Part shown: one piece after another, positions 34,054-42,934 of the stretch
Numbering within the stretch: the first letter of the stretch is position 1
Layout of the letters: the number at the start of each line of letters is the position of its first letter
DNA from: Bradyrhizobium sp. AUGA SZCCT0176
GTDB lineage: Bacteria > Pseudomonadota > Alphaproteobacteria > Rhizobiales > Xanthobacteraceae
Assembly: GCF_018130145.1 (NCBI RefSeq)
Contig: NZ_JAFCMB010000026.1
Location: forward strand, 17,513-81,512
Length of the DNA stretch: 64,000 nt
Direction of reading: 5' to 3'
Program-made: the position numbers and the translations under genes
Notes under the pieces: generated by a model
Database searches by the model: none
Told to the model about the DNA's origin: nothing
What the model saw: only the letters and a program-made list of their open reading frames with translations

Positions 34054-35043
34054 ATGAATCGCCGCGAACTTCTCAAAGCCGCCGCCGTGCTGCCGCTCGC
34101 GCAATCTGCGCTCTCGAATGCGAGCTTCGCGCAAGGCGCGTACCCCTCGCGCAACATCACCATGATCGTGCCGTTTCCGCCCGGCGGCCAGGCTGATCTC
34201 GCAGCGCGGCCGGTGGCGCAGGCGATGGAAAAAATCCTCGGCAAGCCTGTGCTGGTCGACAACCGCGCCGGTGGCGGCGGCGGATCGGTCGGCAATGCGG
34301 CGGCGGCGCGCGCCGAACCCGACGGCTACACATTGTTGATGACGCTGTCGTCGCTGGCGGTGCTGCCGGAAGCCGACCGGCTGTTCGACCGCCCGGTGGC
34401 CTACGAAGTCTCGCAATTCGCGCCGGTCGCGCGCGTGCTGGCCGACCCCACGCTGCTGGCGGTGCCGGCCTCGGCGCCATGGAAGACGCTGCAGGATTTC
34501 GTCGATGACGCCAAAAAGCGTCCCGGCCAGATTCCTTACGGCTCGTCGGGCCCCTATGGCACGCTGCATGTGGCGATGGAAATGTTCGCGGCGAGCGCCG
34601 GCATCAAACTGCTGCACGTGCCGTTTCGCGGCGCCGCACCTGCGTTGACCGCGCTGCTCAGCGGCACGGTGCAGGCGGTGGCCTCGGCGCCGGGCACGCT
34701 GAAGCAGCAGGTCGACGACGGCAAGATGCGCGTGCTCGCGAACTGGGGCGCCGCGCGCATCGCAAGCTTTCCCGATCTGCCAACCTTCCAGGAACTCGGC
34801 TACAAGGACGTCGAGTTCTACATCTGGGCGGGATTGTTCGCGCAGAGCGCGCTGCCGGCGCCGATCATGACGCAGTTGCGCGGCGCGATGGCGCAGGCGG
34901 TCAAAGCGCCCGAGGTGATCAGGACCTTCGAGACCGCGGGCAGTCCGGTCGCCTACATGGACGCGCCGGAATTTGCAAAATTCGTCGCCGACGACAGCGC
35001 GCGGCTGGTCGCCGCGGTGAAGAAGATCGGCAAGGTGGAGTAG
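34054..35043 (+). CDS. Bug/TctC-family solute-binding protein with Tat-type signal
   Basis: A 329-residue periplasmic binding protein of the Bug family. The signal region reads MNRRELLKAAAVLPLAQS, where NRRELLK fits a twin-arginine motif, so export may be by Tat. Family marks are VPFPPGGQADLAARP (near residue 42), DNRAGGGGGSVG (near 70), PDGYTLLM and VPFRGAAPALTALLSGTVQ (near 192). I start at ATG 34054, eight bases after GGGGGA; ATG 34048 is too close to it. No TctAB genes are near. It is convergent with the autotransporter gene, 9 nt apart. Ligand unknown. Confidence 0.88.
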   Translation: MNRRELLKAAAVLPLAQSALSNASFAQGAYPSRNITMIVPFPPGGQADLAARPVAQAMEKILGKPVLVDNRAGGGGGSVGNAAAARAEPDGYTLLMTLSSLAVLPEADRLFDRPVAYEVSQFAPVARVLADPTLLAVPASAPWKTLQDFVDDAKKRPGQIPYGSSGPYGTLHVAMEMFAASAGIKLLHVPFRGAAPALTALLSGTVQAVASAPGTLKQQVDDGKMRVLANWGAARIASFPDLPTFQELGYKDVEFYIWAGLFAQSALPAPIMTQLRGAMAQAVKAPEVIRTFETAGSPVAYMDAPEFAKFVADDSARLVAAVKKIGKVE

Positions 35044-35052
35044 GGGCCTGCC

Positions 35053-37683
35053 TCAGAATTCGCTGCGGATCGCGCCCCGCAATGTGTGCCGGTCAAGGCC
35101 CGGTGCGAACGCGCCCTCGTAGGAGGCCTTGAACGACGTCGTGGCCGTGAGGTCCCACCGCGCCTCGACGCCGGTGAGCGCAGTGGTGCGGGCGCGTTCG
35201 ACGCCGGTGATCGCGAATTGAATTCCCGGCGCGCCTTCGAAGGCCGCAAGCATGCCTGGCGCGTTGCCGGAAAACTCATGCCGCGCGCCGAGCGTGACGC
35301 CGAATTGCGCCGGAAGGCCATTCGCCATCACGGTTTGATGCATCAAGCGCAGACCCGCGGTGCCGAACAGCGCGTCGAAGCCACCGGCCTGTACGCTCTG
35401 GTTCACGCCGGGTGCGCCGGTTTCGCTGAAGCCGTTCTGCCTCGTCGCATACCAGTCGAGGTTGGCAAAGGGCTCGGCCTCGAAGCCGCCGAACTGGAAC
35501 GGCCGCGCGATGCCGAACGTGGCGGCAAGCGTGTTGGCACGGGACTGGCCGGCGGCGGTTTCTCCCAGGAACGAGATCGTGCGCGAGGATTCCAGCGCCG
35601 CGAAGGAATAGCTGATGGCCGATGCGACGTTGAACCCGTAGCTCTCGCCGCGCGCATAGAACCCGGCATGGCCGGCATTGGCATCGATCCGGTCGGCGCG
35701 AACAGCCGACCGGATCTTGCCGGTCGATGCGCCGACTGCGAGGCCGATTGTGGCACCGGGGCTGTTCCACAGATCGACACCGAGCGCGGCGCCGCCGATG
35801 CTGGTGTTGGTGCCGAAGGCGATGTCGGTCGCCGCCACCCTGTCCCAATTGCCATAGCCGCCGAACCACACGCTCTGCACTGGCGCGGCGCGGCGCGCGG
35901 CAAGCGCCTTGCCGATCGGGTCGGTCGGCTCCGGCGCGTAGGACGACGCCGACATCCGCAAGGTCTCGCCGCGCGACTGGGTACCGGCGTTCCACATGAA
36001 GTTCTGGAAGGAGCCGGCTTGATCGGTGGTGAAACGGCGCCCGTCGGCGTGAATTTGTCCGGCGAGATCGTCGAGGCCGGCCTTGATGCCGGGCGTGTTG
36101 AGCGCGGCGAGCGTGTTGATGGCGGTGGCGAGTGGCCCGGACGCACCGCCGAGTTGGGCGTTGTCGAGCGCACCAGCCACGGCGGCCTGGTTCGGAGTCA
36201 AACCAGACATCGACAGCGACAGCGTTCCGAAGCCTGCGATCTGCTGCAGCGTGAAATACGCATTGTTGGCGTCGTAGCTGAGCTGCCCCGACACCAGCGG
36301 CGCGTTCAGTGGCGCCAGCGATGCGAAGGTGCCGGTGACGCCGCCGGCCGCGGTGACGATCGTGTATTGGGTGTTGGCGACAAAGCCGGTGCCGAGCGGC
36401 ACGATCTGCACGGTGCCGCCATTGAGGGTCGCAGTGCCGGTTGCAGCGATCCTGTCGGATTGTCCGGCCGCGTTGATTTCGACCTGGTAGGTCGAGCCGG
36501 CATTGAAGGTGACGTTGCCGTTGACGTTGATGGTGCCGATTGAATTGCCGGGCGCGACCGTACCGAAGTTGTTGACGACGAGACCGCCGATCGTGCCGCT
36601 GCCGCCGAGATACCCGCCATGGACGGTGACGACGGATGGCAATGTGCCGTTCACGATCAGGCCGCCGGCTTCCACCGTCGTTGCGCCGTTGAAGGCGGTG
36701 GTGCCGGTCAGCGTCCAGACCGACGTGCCGGTTTTCCGCAGCAGTTCGAACTCATCATACTGCAGGCCGGTGCCGAGATTGCCGAGGTTGAACGTCGCGC
36801 TTCCGTTACCGCCAAATCCCAGCGTGTCGGTGCCGGTACCGCCAAATACAAGCCCGGTGATGGCGGATCCTGGCGCCAGCGTGAGCGAGTCCGCGCCACC
36901 CGACAAATTGATCGCGGTGCTGCCGCCGCCCGTGATCGTGCCCGAATTGAAGACGGTGTCGATGCCGGTCGATCCCGTGATTCCCACAGCGACGGTCCCG
37001 GAAATCGTACCGGCATTGTTGATCGTGTTGCCGCCGGCGCTGAGAAAAATGCCGTCAAAGCCGATGACGGATCCGCCAGCGAGCACATTGATTGAGTTTG
37101 AAGTCGATGTCCCGCCAACATATGCACCTTGCGCGCTGATGGCGTTACCGAACACAGTGCCGCCGACGTTGATGGTGTTGTTGCTGGAATCGAGAACGCC
37201 AATGGCAGGCCCGCCGATGCTCGTGGTCGCGACAAGCCCTCCGGCTGCAATCGATATCGTGTTGCTGGCGGAGCCGTTGAGGATCAGGATTCCACTGCTG
37301 CCGGCGTGCTGAATCGTTCCCTGATCATTGACATTCACCTGCGATGAGGAAGTGTTTGACAGACTAACCGCAGAAAAGGCGGCGGCTGGCGTAAGCGAAG
37401 CCGGGGCGCCTCCCGTGCCGATATCGACCGTGACATTGGTCCTGCCCATAGCGTTGATGTTATCGGTGTTGCCCAGGCCGGTGCAGGTCGCCACGTCGCC
37501 GGAGTCAAGTGCGCCGATGGCGCCGGTGCCGGCCACCGTACAGGCGGCGCGCGCCGGGCCGGGTGCCAGCGCGAGCAGTCCCCCGAACAGGAGCGGCGCC
37601 AGCGCGGTGGTGACGAGCAGCCTGTTGCGCAAGTCATTCGGCATCACGGCGTTCTGGGCGCGGTCCTGTATTCCAGTCGGCAT
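35053..37683 (-). CDS. Autotransporter with outer-membrane beta-barrel domain
   Basis: An 876-residue type Va secreted protein. A long signal peptide (about residues 1-48) with TTALAPLLFGGLLALAPG ends at PARAACTVAG. The passenger, to about 590, is Gly/Ser/Thr/Asn-rich with beta-helix style repeats such as NSINVLAGGSVIG, NTINNAGTISG and NSGTITGGGSTAI. The C-terminal 280 residues form the barrel, ending in ...RSEF with the terminal Phe used for outer-membrane assembly. GGAA lies six bases before ATG 37683; TTG 37689 is also in frame. It is divergent from an AraC-type regulator. It may be an adhesin; no enzymatic motif is seen in the passenger. Confidence 0.93.
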   Translation of the reverse strand: MPTGIQDRAQNAVMPNDLRNRLLVTTALAPLLFGGLLALAPGPARAACTVAGTGAIGALDSGDVATCTGLGNTDNINAMGRTNVTVDIGTGGAPASLTPAAAFSAVSLSNTSSSQVNVNDQGTIQHAGSSGILILNGSASNTISIAAGGLVATTSIGGPAIGVLDSSNNTINVGGTVFGNAISAQGAYVGGTSTSNSINVLAGGSVIGFDGIFLSAGGNTINNAGTISGTVAVGITGSTGIDTVFNSGTITGGGSTAINLSGGADSLTLAPGSAITGLVFGGTGTDTLGFGGNGSATFNLGNLGTGLQYDEFELLRKTGTSVWTLTGTTAFNGATTVEAGGLIVNGTLPSVVTVHGGYLGGSGTIGGLVVNNFGTVAPGNSIGTINVNGNVTFNAGSTYQVEINAAGQSDRIAATGTATLNGGTVQIVPLGTGFVANTQYTIVTAAGGVTGTFASLAPLNAPLVSGQLSYDANNAYFTLQQIAGFGTLSLSMSGLTPNQAAVAGALDNAQLGGASGPLATAINTLAALNTPGIKAGLDDLAGQIHADGRRFTTDQAGSFQNFMWNAGTQSRGETLRMSASSYAPEPTDPIGKALAARRAAPVQSVWFGGYGNWDRVAATDIAFGTNTSIGGAALGVDLWNSPGATIGLAVGASTGKIRSAVRADRIDANAGHAGFYARGESYGFNVASAISYSFAALESSRTISFLGETAAGQSRANTLAATFGIARPFQFGGFEAEPFANLDWYATRQNGFSETGAPGVNQSVQAGGFDALFGTAGLRLMHQTVMANGLPAQFGVTLGARHEFSGNAPGMLAAFEGAPGIQFAITGVERARTTALTGVEARWDLTATTSFKASYEGAFAPGLDRHTLRGAIRSEF

Positions 37684-37968
37684 CGACAATTCCTTCGTTG
37701 CAGTATCTGAACTGCTAGCGGGAACGTCGCGGCGCTTCTTGGAGCCGGGCGAAACGCATTATGGCTGAAGGCGCAGGACGCTGGTTTGTGCCGGCCTGTT
37801 GCGGCGATGACACGGACGGCCGGGCCGGCGGCGCGACGCGTTGCCGCACCGAATGGACTACAGCGCAAATTTCCATGGCCTGGCGCGCAACTGTGCTGGA
37901 AGACGTTGCGCCGGGCAGCCAACGCGATATTGGTGTTCCGTTACACGAGCCTGGAGACGCGCGCGCTT

Positions 37969-38949
37969 ATGGCGGCCGACAGCCAATCGATCCGCGGCGC
38001 ACCGCGCCTCGGCTATACCGGCGACCCGCATGGGCCTGCCTATGACGCCTGGCGGGAGGAGTTTTGCCGCCGCGTGATGTGCGGCGATGTCGCGCCGCTC
38101 GCGGCCGGGCCCGTGCGATGCGACGTGACCGCGGTGCCGCTGCCGGGTCTCAAGATGTCGGGGGCAGCAGGCTCGCCGATGCAGTTCGTCGCGACCGGCG
38201 CCGACCGCGACAGCGCGCTCGCCTTCGTGCTGGCCACGGCCGCGCCGATGCGCATCACGGTCGGTGGCCGGTCGGTCGATCTTGAACCGATGGGCACCGG
38301 CCTTGCCGATGCGGCGCATGAAGGTGCCGACGTCTCGCAGCTGGCCGAAGGGCGCTTCAAGTCGCTGTTCATCGAGCGCCGGACGCTGCTCGCCTACTGT
38401 CCCGATGCGGAAGATCGCATTGCGCGGCCGCTCGCGCCAAACCCCGCGCTCGCGGCGATGCTGCACCAATATTACGACCTCGCGGTTCAGCATGCCCCGG
38501 GTCTCGACGCACTGGCGCAGAGTGCCGTCTCGCAGCATCTTCTGGACCTGGTTGTCCTGATGCTGGGGACAGGACGCGACGAGACCGAACTCGCGCAAGA
38601 CCGCGGCCTTGCGGCGGCTCGCCTGGAAGCGATCAAGGCCGACATTCTGTCGCGCCTCGGCGACGGCAGGCTCACGCTCGCCGACCTCGCGCAGCGCCAC
38701 CGCGCCAGCCCGCGCGCCATCCAGATGCTGTTCGAACGCGCTGGTACCACGTTTTCGGAATTCGTTCTGGAGCAGCGGCTGATGCGGGCGGCACGGCTGC
38801 TGCGCGATCCGCTGCGCCGGGCGAGCAAGATCAGCGATATTGCCTATCTCTCCGGCTTCAACGATGTCTCGTATTTTCACCGGTCGTTTCGCCGGCGTTT
38901 TGGCATGACGCCGCTGGACGCGAAAATGCGGCGCTCGGAAAAAGAGTAG
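37969..38949 (+). CDS. AraC family transcriptional regulator
   Basis: A regulator of about 326 residues. The C-terminal AraC/XylS domain has two helix-turn-helix units: LTLADLAQRHRASPRAIQML (near residue 242) and ISDIAYLSGFNDVSYFHRSF (near 292) followed by RRFGMTPLD, the classical signature end. The N-terminal part resembles the AraC-binding-like domain 6 group (YDAWREEFCRRV, near 22). The start is uncertain: ATG 37969 opens MAADSQSI but has only a distant GGAG, and the frame is open to 37786. It is divergent from the autotransporter gene and may control it. Confidence 0.88.
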   Translation: MAADSQSIRGAPRLGYTGDPHGPAYDAWREEFCRRVMCGDVAPLAAGPVRCDVTAVPLPGLKMSGAAGSPMQFVATGADRDSALAFVLATAAPMRITVGGRSVDLEPMGTGLADAAHEGADVSQLAEGRFKSLFIERRTLLAYCPDAEDRIARPLAPNPALAAMLHQYYDLAVQHAPGLDALAQSAVSQHLLDLVVLMLGTGRDETELAQDRGLAAARLEAIKADILSRLGDGRLTLADLAQRHRASPRAIQMLFERAGTTFSEFVLEQRLMRAARLLRDPLRRASKISDIAYLSGFNDVSYFHRSFRRRFGMTPLDAKMRRSEKE

Positions 38950-39188
38950 CAAGCTAGCGGTCCCTGTCCTGCATCACATGGCGATGCGACGTCGCGCAGT
39001 CGGGGCGCTCATGACGCGCTTTCCTCGACTGGTCGCCGCGGCGAGGGACATCGGAGGCGGAGTAGGGAACTCCATTCACATTTTTTTGTCTGAGCGAACG
39101 TTGGGTGGCCGCATTCATTGGAGAGTGTTTTGGGAGCGGTGCGAGTTGGAACCCGTATCGCCACACCACTCGAATGAAAGGACCGGAC

Positions 39189-39557
39189 ATGAAACGAGCG
39201 GACCCGGCCGTGCCACGCATCGGGCTCAGCCTTGCCCTCGCGATCGGAAGCGTTGGCGCCCTGCAATCAACAGCATTCGCCCAGGAATATAGGGGAACCT
39301 GGGAACAACAGATGGCCTGCACCCCCGACGTATGGCGACTGTGCAGCGATCAGGTTCCGGATGTCAGCCGGATCGTGACGTGTTTGCGGCAGAATACGCC
39401 GCAGCTCTCGAACAATTGCCGCGCCGTATTCGAATCGCAGGCGAATGCGCAACAGCCACCGGCCGGCCGGGCGCCACAACAGCAAATCGCGCCGCGCGGC
39501 CGTGCAGCACCGCTGGTACAGCCCCAGCCGCCGAGACCCTACGACGACGACGATTAG
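39189..39557 (+). CDS. Secreted cysteine-rich-repeat protein
   Basis: A 122-residue exported protein with a signal peptide ending near residue 35 (ALQSTAFAQEY). The mature part carries the cysteine-rich GLG1-like pattern: MACTPDVWRLCSDQVPD and VTCLRQNTPQLSNNCRAVFE, with four Cys likely paired as two disulfides. A Pro/Gln/Ala-rich tail ends in DDDD. AAAGGA stands before the ATG. The stop overlaps by 4 nt with the stop of the convergent YbaK-type gene. Bradyrhizobium genomes have several such small proteins; the function is unknown. Confidence 0.85.
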   Translation: MKRADPAVPRIGLSLALAIGSVGALQSTAFAQEYRGTWEQQMACTPDVWRLCSDQVPDVSRIVTCLRQNTPQLSNNCRAVFESQANAQQPPAGRAPQQQIAPRGRAAPLVQPQPPRPYDDDD

Positions 39558-40039
39558 GCCGTCGCTTCGCTTTCGGTTCTGACCTCGCAGACATCGACCC
39601 ATTCGGCCGAGGTCAGTTCCGCCATGCGCGTGGGTGTGATGCGCACCGCGCTGTGCGTTGAGCCCGCCGCGGGAACCACGACATCGAACGCCTTCAACGA
39701 CACGTCGCAGTAGACCGGAAGCGGCGTCTTCAGTCCGAACGGACAGACGCCGCCGACTTCATGGCCGGTGATCTCGGCGACCTCGTCGAGCCCGAGCATC
39801 TTCGGCTTGCCGCCGAACAGCGCTTTCACCTTCTTGTTGTCCATCCGCGAGGTGCCGGCGGCCACGATCAAAACTACGCGTTCGCCGATCCGCAAACTGA
39901 GCGTCTTGGCGATCCGCGCCGGCTCGACACCATACGCCTCGGCCGCGAGCGCGACCGTTGCCGAGCTCATGGTGGATTCGATCACCGAAATTTCAGGCGC
40001 CTTCTCGGCAAAGAAGGCGCGGACGGATTCAAGGCTCAT
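39554..40039 (-). CDS. YbaK/EbsC family aminoacyl-tRNA deacylase
   Basis: A 161-residue protein of the YbaK/EbsC superfamily, which hydrolyses mischarged aminoacyl-tRNAs such as Cys-tRNA(Pro) or Ala-tRNA(Pro). Diagnostic segments are EPARIAKTLSLRIGERVVLIV (motif ARIAKTL, near residue 41), the catalytic-type Lys in DNKKVKALFG (near 67), and EITGHEVGGVCPFGL (near 89). The end TSAEWVDVCE fits. Length and layout match the single-domain editing group rather than the ProRS insertion. It is separated from the upstream haloacid dehalogenase gene by a repeat. Confidence 0.93.
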   Translation of the reverse strand: MSLESVRAFFAEKAPEISVIESTMSSATVALAAEAYGVEPARIAKTLSLRIGERVVLIVAAGTSRMDNKKVKALFGGKPKMLGLDEVAEITGHEVGGVCPFGLKTPLPVYCDVSLKAFDVVVPAAGSTHSAVRITPTRMAELTSAEWVDVCEVRTESEATA

Positions 40040-40062
40040 GGGTCAGGACTTTCGGGTAGAGC

Positions 40063-40124
40063 GTTTTCCAGCGAAGTGGACACCGGTTCGCGTCAAGAAA
40101 ACGCGTCTAATCAAGAATCTGGAG
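40063..40124 (+). repeat. Dispersed repeat, short form (copy 2)
   Basis: Near-identical to 24225-24290, opening GCGTTTTCCAGCGAAGTGG and closing ...TCAAGAATCTGGAGC. It fills the spacer after the haloacid dehalogenase gene and merges with the hairpin at 40119-40157 that carries that gene's stop. Confidence 0.88.
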
Positions 40125-40157
40125 CCCCGTTCCGATTTCATCGGAACGGGGCTCCAG
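40119..40157. terminator. 17-bp hairpin containing the dehalogenase stop codon
   Basis: Perfect arms of 17 nt (40119-40135 and 40141-40157) with a 5-nt loop. The stop of the haloacid dehalogenase gene (40138-40140) lies in the loop, and its last codons are in the right arm. It probably ends minus-strand transcripts or protects their 3' end, though no clear U-run follows. Confidence 0.7.
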
Positions 40158-40887
40158 CTACCAGGTCGGGCAATTCGGCGAGCGCGTGGATGCGATGGTC
40201 GGGCTCGAGCCCGAGCTCGTCCATCTGGGTACGGATCGCCTTGAACATCGTGATCGGCGGGACGAGATCGGCTTTGCTGCAGGCCTGCGCCATCGCCTCC
40301 GGCGTCACCCGCTCGATCCAGGCGACGTTGAGCCCGAACGCCTTGGCGCCGCAGACGTCCCACGGGTTCGAGGAGATGAACAGGACCTCGTGCGGCGGAA
40401 TGTGAAGCGTGCTTTCGATCAAGGCGTAGGCGTCCGGGCTCGGTTTGAATATTTTATTGGCGTCGACGCTGATGGTGGCATCGAGTACGCGGTCGAGGCC
40501 ACTGTTCTTCACCAGCGCGTCCAGCATGTCGGGGCTGCCGTTGGAGAGAATGGCGAGCTTCTTGTTCCTCATCGCCGCGAGCGAGGCAAGCGCATCGGGA
40601 TAGAGATCGAGACGCAGGTACTTGTCCATGATCCCGGCGAAATCAGCCTCGTCGTATTTCAGGCCGAGGCAGCGCAGCGTGTAGGCAAGGGATTCCCGCG
40701 TCACGACGGAGAAATCCTCATAGCGCCGCATCAGCGAGCGCAGCCAGGTATATTCCAGCTGCTTGATGCGCCAGACCTGGGTGATGATTTCGCCGTAACC
40801 GGGAAAGGCCTGCTCGGTGACTGACGCCACCGACTGGATGTCGTAGAGCGTGCCATAGGCATCGAACACGACGGCTTTGATAGTCAC
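40138..40887 (-). CDS. Haloacid dehalogenase, type II (HAD superfamily)
   Basis: A 249-residue HAD enzyme of the L-2-haloacid dehalogenase type, hydrolysing 2-haloalkanoates with inversion. Motif I is VVFDAYGTLYD (nucleophile Asp near residue 9), motif II LAILSNGSPDML (Ser near 115), motif III has the Lys in NKIFKPSPDAY (near 147), and FISSNPWDVCGAKAFG gives motif IV. All key residues are present. The start is GTG at 40887 after GGGTGATGCC. Its last residues are encoded in a repeat-derived hairpin, so the C-terminus may have been altered by that element. Confidence 0.93.
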   Translation of the reverse strand: MTIKAVVFDAYGTLYDIQSVASVTEQAFPGYGEIITQVWRIKQLEYTWLRSLMRRYEDFSVVTRESLAYTLRCLGLKYDEADFAGIMDKYLRLDLYPDALASLAAMRNKKLAILSNGSPDMLDALVKNSGLDRVLDATISVDANKIFKPSPDAYALIESTLHIPPHEVLFISSNPWDVCGAKAFGLNVAWIERVTPEAMAQACSKADLVPPITMFKAIRTQMDELGLEPDHRIHALAELPDLVAGAPFR

Positions 40888-40989
40888 GGCATCACCCGTA
40901 AGCGGAAAATTGCGTGCTGGGTTGTATAGATCGCGGCGCCAGAACTAGCCAGCCCACGAGCGACGCGCGTTTTCACCGGTGCCATGCGC

Positions 40990-41469
40990 TCACGGCAGGT
41001 CGAAGGCCATGATGGTGCGCGCCCTGCCGAGATACTCGACTTCCTCGATCGGTCGCCATCCGCGCGAGGCGTAGTAGTTGGGTAGCGTGCCCGACGTGTA
41101 GAGATGGAGGCGACGAAAGCCGAGCTCCGCGGCATGATCGATCACGGCGTCTATCAGGGCGCCTCCGACACCGCCGCCACGTTCCGCGTCGACGACGAAT
41201 AGCTGTGCCAGCCAGGGCGAGAGCTCAGGTCGGATCGTCATTTCGCTGGCCAGAAAATTGACCGATCCGAGCAGCGCCGCGCCGCGCCTCGCGACCAGAA
41301 CAGTAGGAAGCCCGGCCGAATGGGTGCTGGTACGAAGGAAGCGCTCGTATTCCCTTATCGATTCGAAGCCGGTCAATGGACCCCATAACTCGAATTGGAG
41401 TTTGGCGATCGACGCCGCAGGACTCGATTCTTCAGCAAGGCGTTTGATTTCGAACGAGGGCCTGTTCAT
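40990..41469 (-). CDS. GNAT family N-acetyltransferase
   Basis: A 159-residue single-domain GNAT enzyme. The acetyl-CoA loop is seen as VVDAERGGGVGGALIDAVI (RGGGVGGAL near residue 97; the usual R/Q-x-x-G-x-G/A), preceded by strand 4, SPWLAQLFVVD. The C-terminal YYASRGWRPIEE matches the family end. Substrate unknown. It reads alone, between the dehalogenase and the thioesterase genes. Confidence 0.9.
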   Translation of the reverse strand: MNRPSFEIKRLAEESSPAASIAKLQFELWGPLTGFESIREYERFLRTSTHSAGLPTVLVARRGAALLGSVNFLASEMTIRPELSPWLAQLFVVDAERGGGVGGALIDAVIDHAAELGFRRLHLYTSGTLPNYYASRGWRPIEEVEYLGRARTIMAFDLP

Positions 41470-41623
41470 GGTGCGGCGAGCGTTTCAGGAAAGCGTCAAA
41501 CCGTCAAACTGGAAATGCGCTGCCTGGCTCATCTCTCTCTGCGTCGGTTACGACCGAGAAACATTGTGTGAGATGACGGACCAGATGTTCTCGTGTCATT
41601 GATCGTCATGATGGAGGGGTCGC

Positions 41624-42022
41624 TTGAGCGATGCGATAACAAACGTGCCGCCCGGCGCTCTGCTATTGGGACGCGAGTGGCTGGGGTTCGATGACGCCGG
41701 CGAGACAGCTTCGATCCGGTTCTTGGCGCAGCCATCCTTCACCAACAGGCACGGTACGATTCAGGGCGGCTTCCTGGCTGCCATGCTGGATTCAGCGACC
41801 GGGCTACGTGCCCTGGCTGCGCTCACCTCAAGCCAGACCGCGATTACCCGCAGTCTGGATACGCGGTTTCTCAAGCCCGCAAATGTCGGGCCTATTGTCG
41901 CCAGGGCAAAGGTCGTGGAGCGCACGGACCGGGAAATCGTCGTGGAAGCCGCGCTGGTCGATGCGCAGGGCGTGACGGTTGCCGAGGCCACGGCACGGCT
42001 GCGCGTGGTAGACAAGAAATAG
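41624..42022 (+). CDS. PaaI family hotdog thioesterase
   Basis: A 132-residue hotdog-fold acyl-CoA thioesterase-like protein. RHGTIQGGFLAAMLDSATG (near residue 44; motif GTIQGGFLAAMLD) is the helix and catalytic region of the PaaI/YdiI type, and TRFLKPANVGPIVARAKVVER (near 85) follows as expected. The end AEATARLRVVDKK is typical. The start is a TTG with GGAGGGG four bases upstream, close for an RBS, so a downstream start cannot be excluded. Transcribed alone. The acyl-CoA substrate is unknown. Confidence 0.88.
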   Translation: MSDAITNVPPGALLLGREWLGFDDAGETASIRFLAQPSFTNRHGTIQGGFLAAMLDSATGLRALAALTSSQTAITRSLDTRFLKPANVGPIVARAKVVERTDREIVVEAALVDAQGVTVAEATARLRVVDKK

Positions 42023-42063
42023 CTGCCTCGGTTTGGACACGACGGCTTTGATATTCACGTGAC

Positions 42064-42888
42064 TTACTCTCTCCTGCCAATCGTTGCGTCGAGAAATTCG
42101 CGGAGGGCGACGACCGATTGGTCTGTTGCAATCTGGTTGAATTCGAGATGGCGCCCCGAAAGCTCGGCCGGTGTCGTGACGTTGGGTGCGTCGAAGCCGT
42201 GATAGGCGTCGGGATAGACGATGAGTTTGATCGGCGCGCCCTGATCCTTCTGTCTTGATATGCCCCAGGCGTCCCGGCCGTCTACCATTTTGCGGCACTC
42301 TTCGGCAGGGGTCACGTCATCGCGCTCGCCGATCAAAATCAGCGTCGGCACCGTCATGCCGCCTTTGAAATGACGGCACGGCGGATAGAACGCGATGGCC
42401 GCATGAAACTTGTTTGGCGATGCCTGTTCCAGGAAGCCGTGTTCGACAGACGTGAGAGCCACCCGACCGCCATTCGCAAAACCCAGCACCGCAATACGCG
42501 CAGGATCGACCAGGGGATGGCGCGCCAGAAACTTCAGGGCCCGATAGGCATCCAGGATCAGATCCTGCGGGGGATGTTCGCCGCAGGTCTTCAGGCCGCG
42601 CGGGCCCAAGCTATCCACGGTGAGCGTCACATAGCCCCAGGATGCGATCCGCTTGCCCCAACGCTGGTCCAGCCGTCCCCAATTTCCATTGCAGCTATGC
42701 AGCAACACGACGGCGGGCGAGGGGCCCGCGCTGTTTGTTTGCCGCAGATAACCCTGCAGCGGATGCGGACTGGCAAGCGGGCTCTCGATCTCGACGGCAA
42801 TCGGCGGCGATTCAGCCGCGGGGCATTGAACGATGCCTGCCGTCGAGATCGCGGCGACGAGGACAGCGATTTTGGCAAGTTGGGTCAC
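42064..42888 (-). CDS. Dienelactone hydrolase family protein lacking the usual nucleophile
   Basis: A 274-residue alpha/beta-hydrolase of the dienelactone hydrolase group with a signal peptide ending near residue 25 (ISTAGIVQCPAAES). The nucleophile elbow reads VLGFANGGRV: Ala138 stands where the family has Cys or Ser (GxCxGG or GxSxGG). The other triad members seem present, Asp in IGERDDVTP and His in YPDAYHGFD. The codon is GCG, one base from TCG. The protein may be inactive, use other chemistry, or carry a mutation. GTG start at 42888. It is followed on the same strand by nothing close. Confidence 0.85.
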   Translation of the reverse strand: MTQLAKIAVLVAAISTAGIVQCPAAESPPIAVEIESPLASPHPLQGYLRQTNSAGPSPAVVLLHSCNGNWGRLDQRWGKRIASWGYVTLTVDSLGPRGLKTCGEHPPQDLILDAYRALKFLARHPLVDPARIAVLGFANGGRVALTSVEHGFLEQASPNKFHAAIAFYPPCRHFKGGMTVPTLILIGERDDVTPAEECRKMVDGRDAWGISRQKDQGAPIKLIVYPDAYHGFDAPNVTTPAELSGRHLEFNQIATDQSVVALREFLDATIGRRE

Positions 42889-42934
42889 TGGACACCATCT
42901 TGTTCAACCGTCCGCCAACGACCGGACGCCGCTA

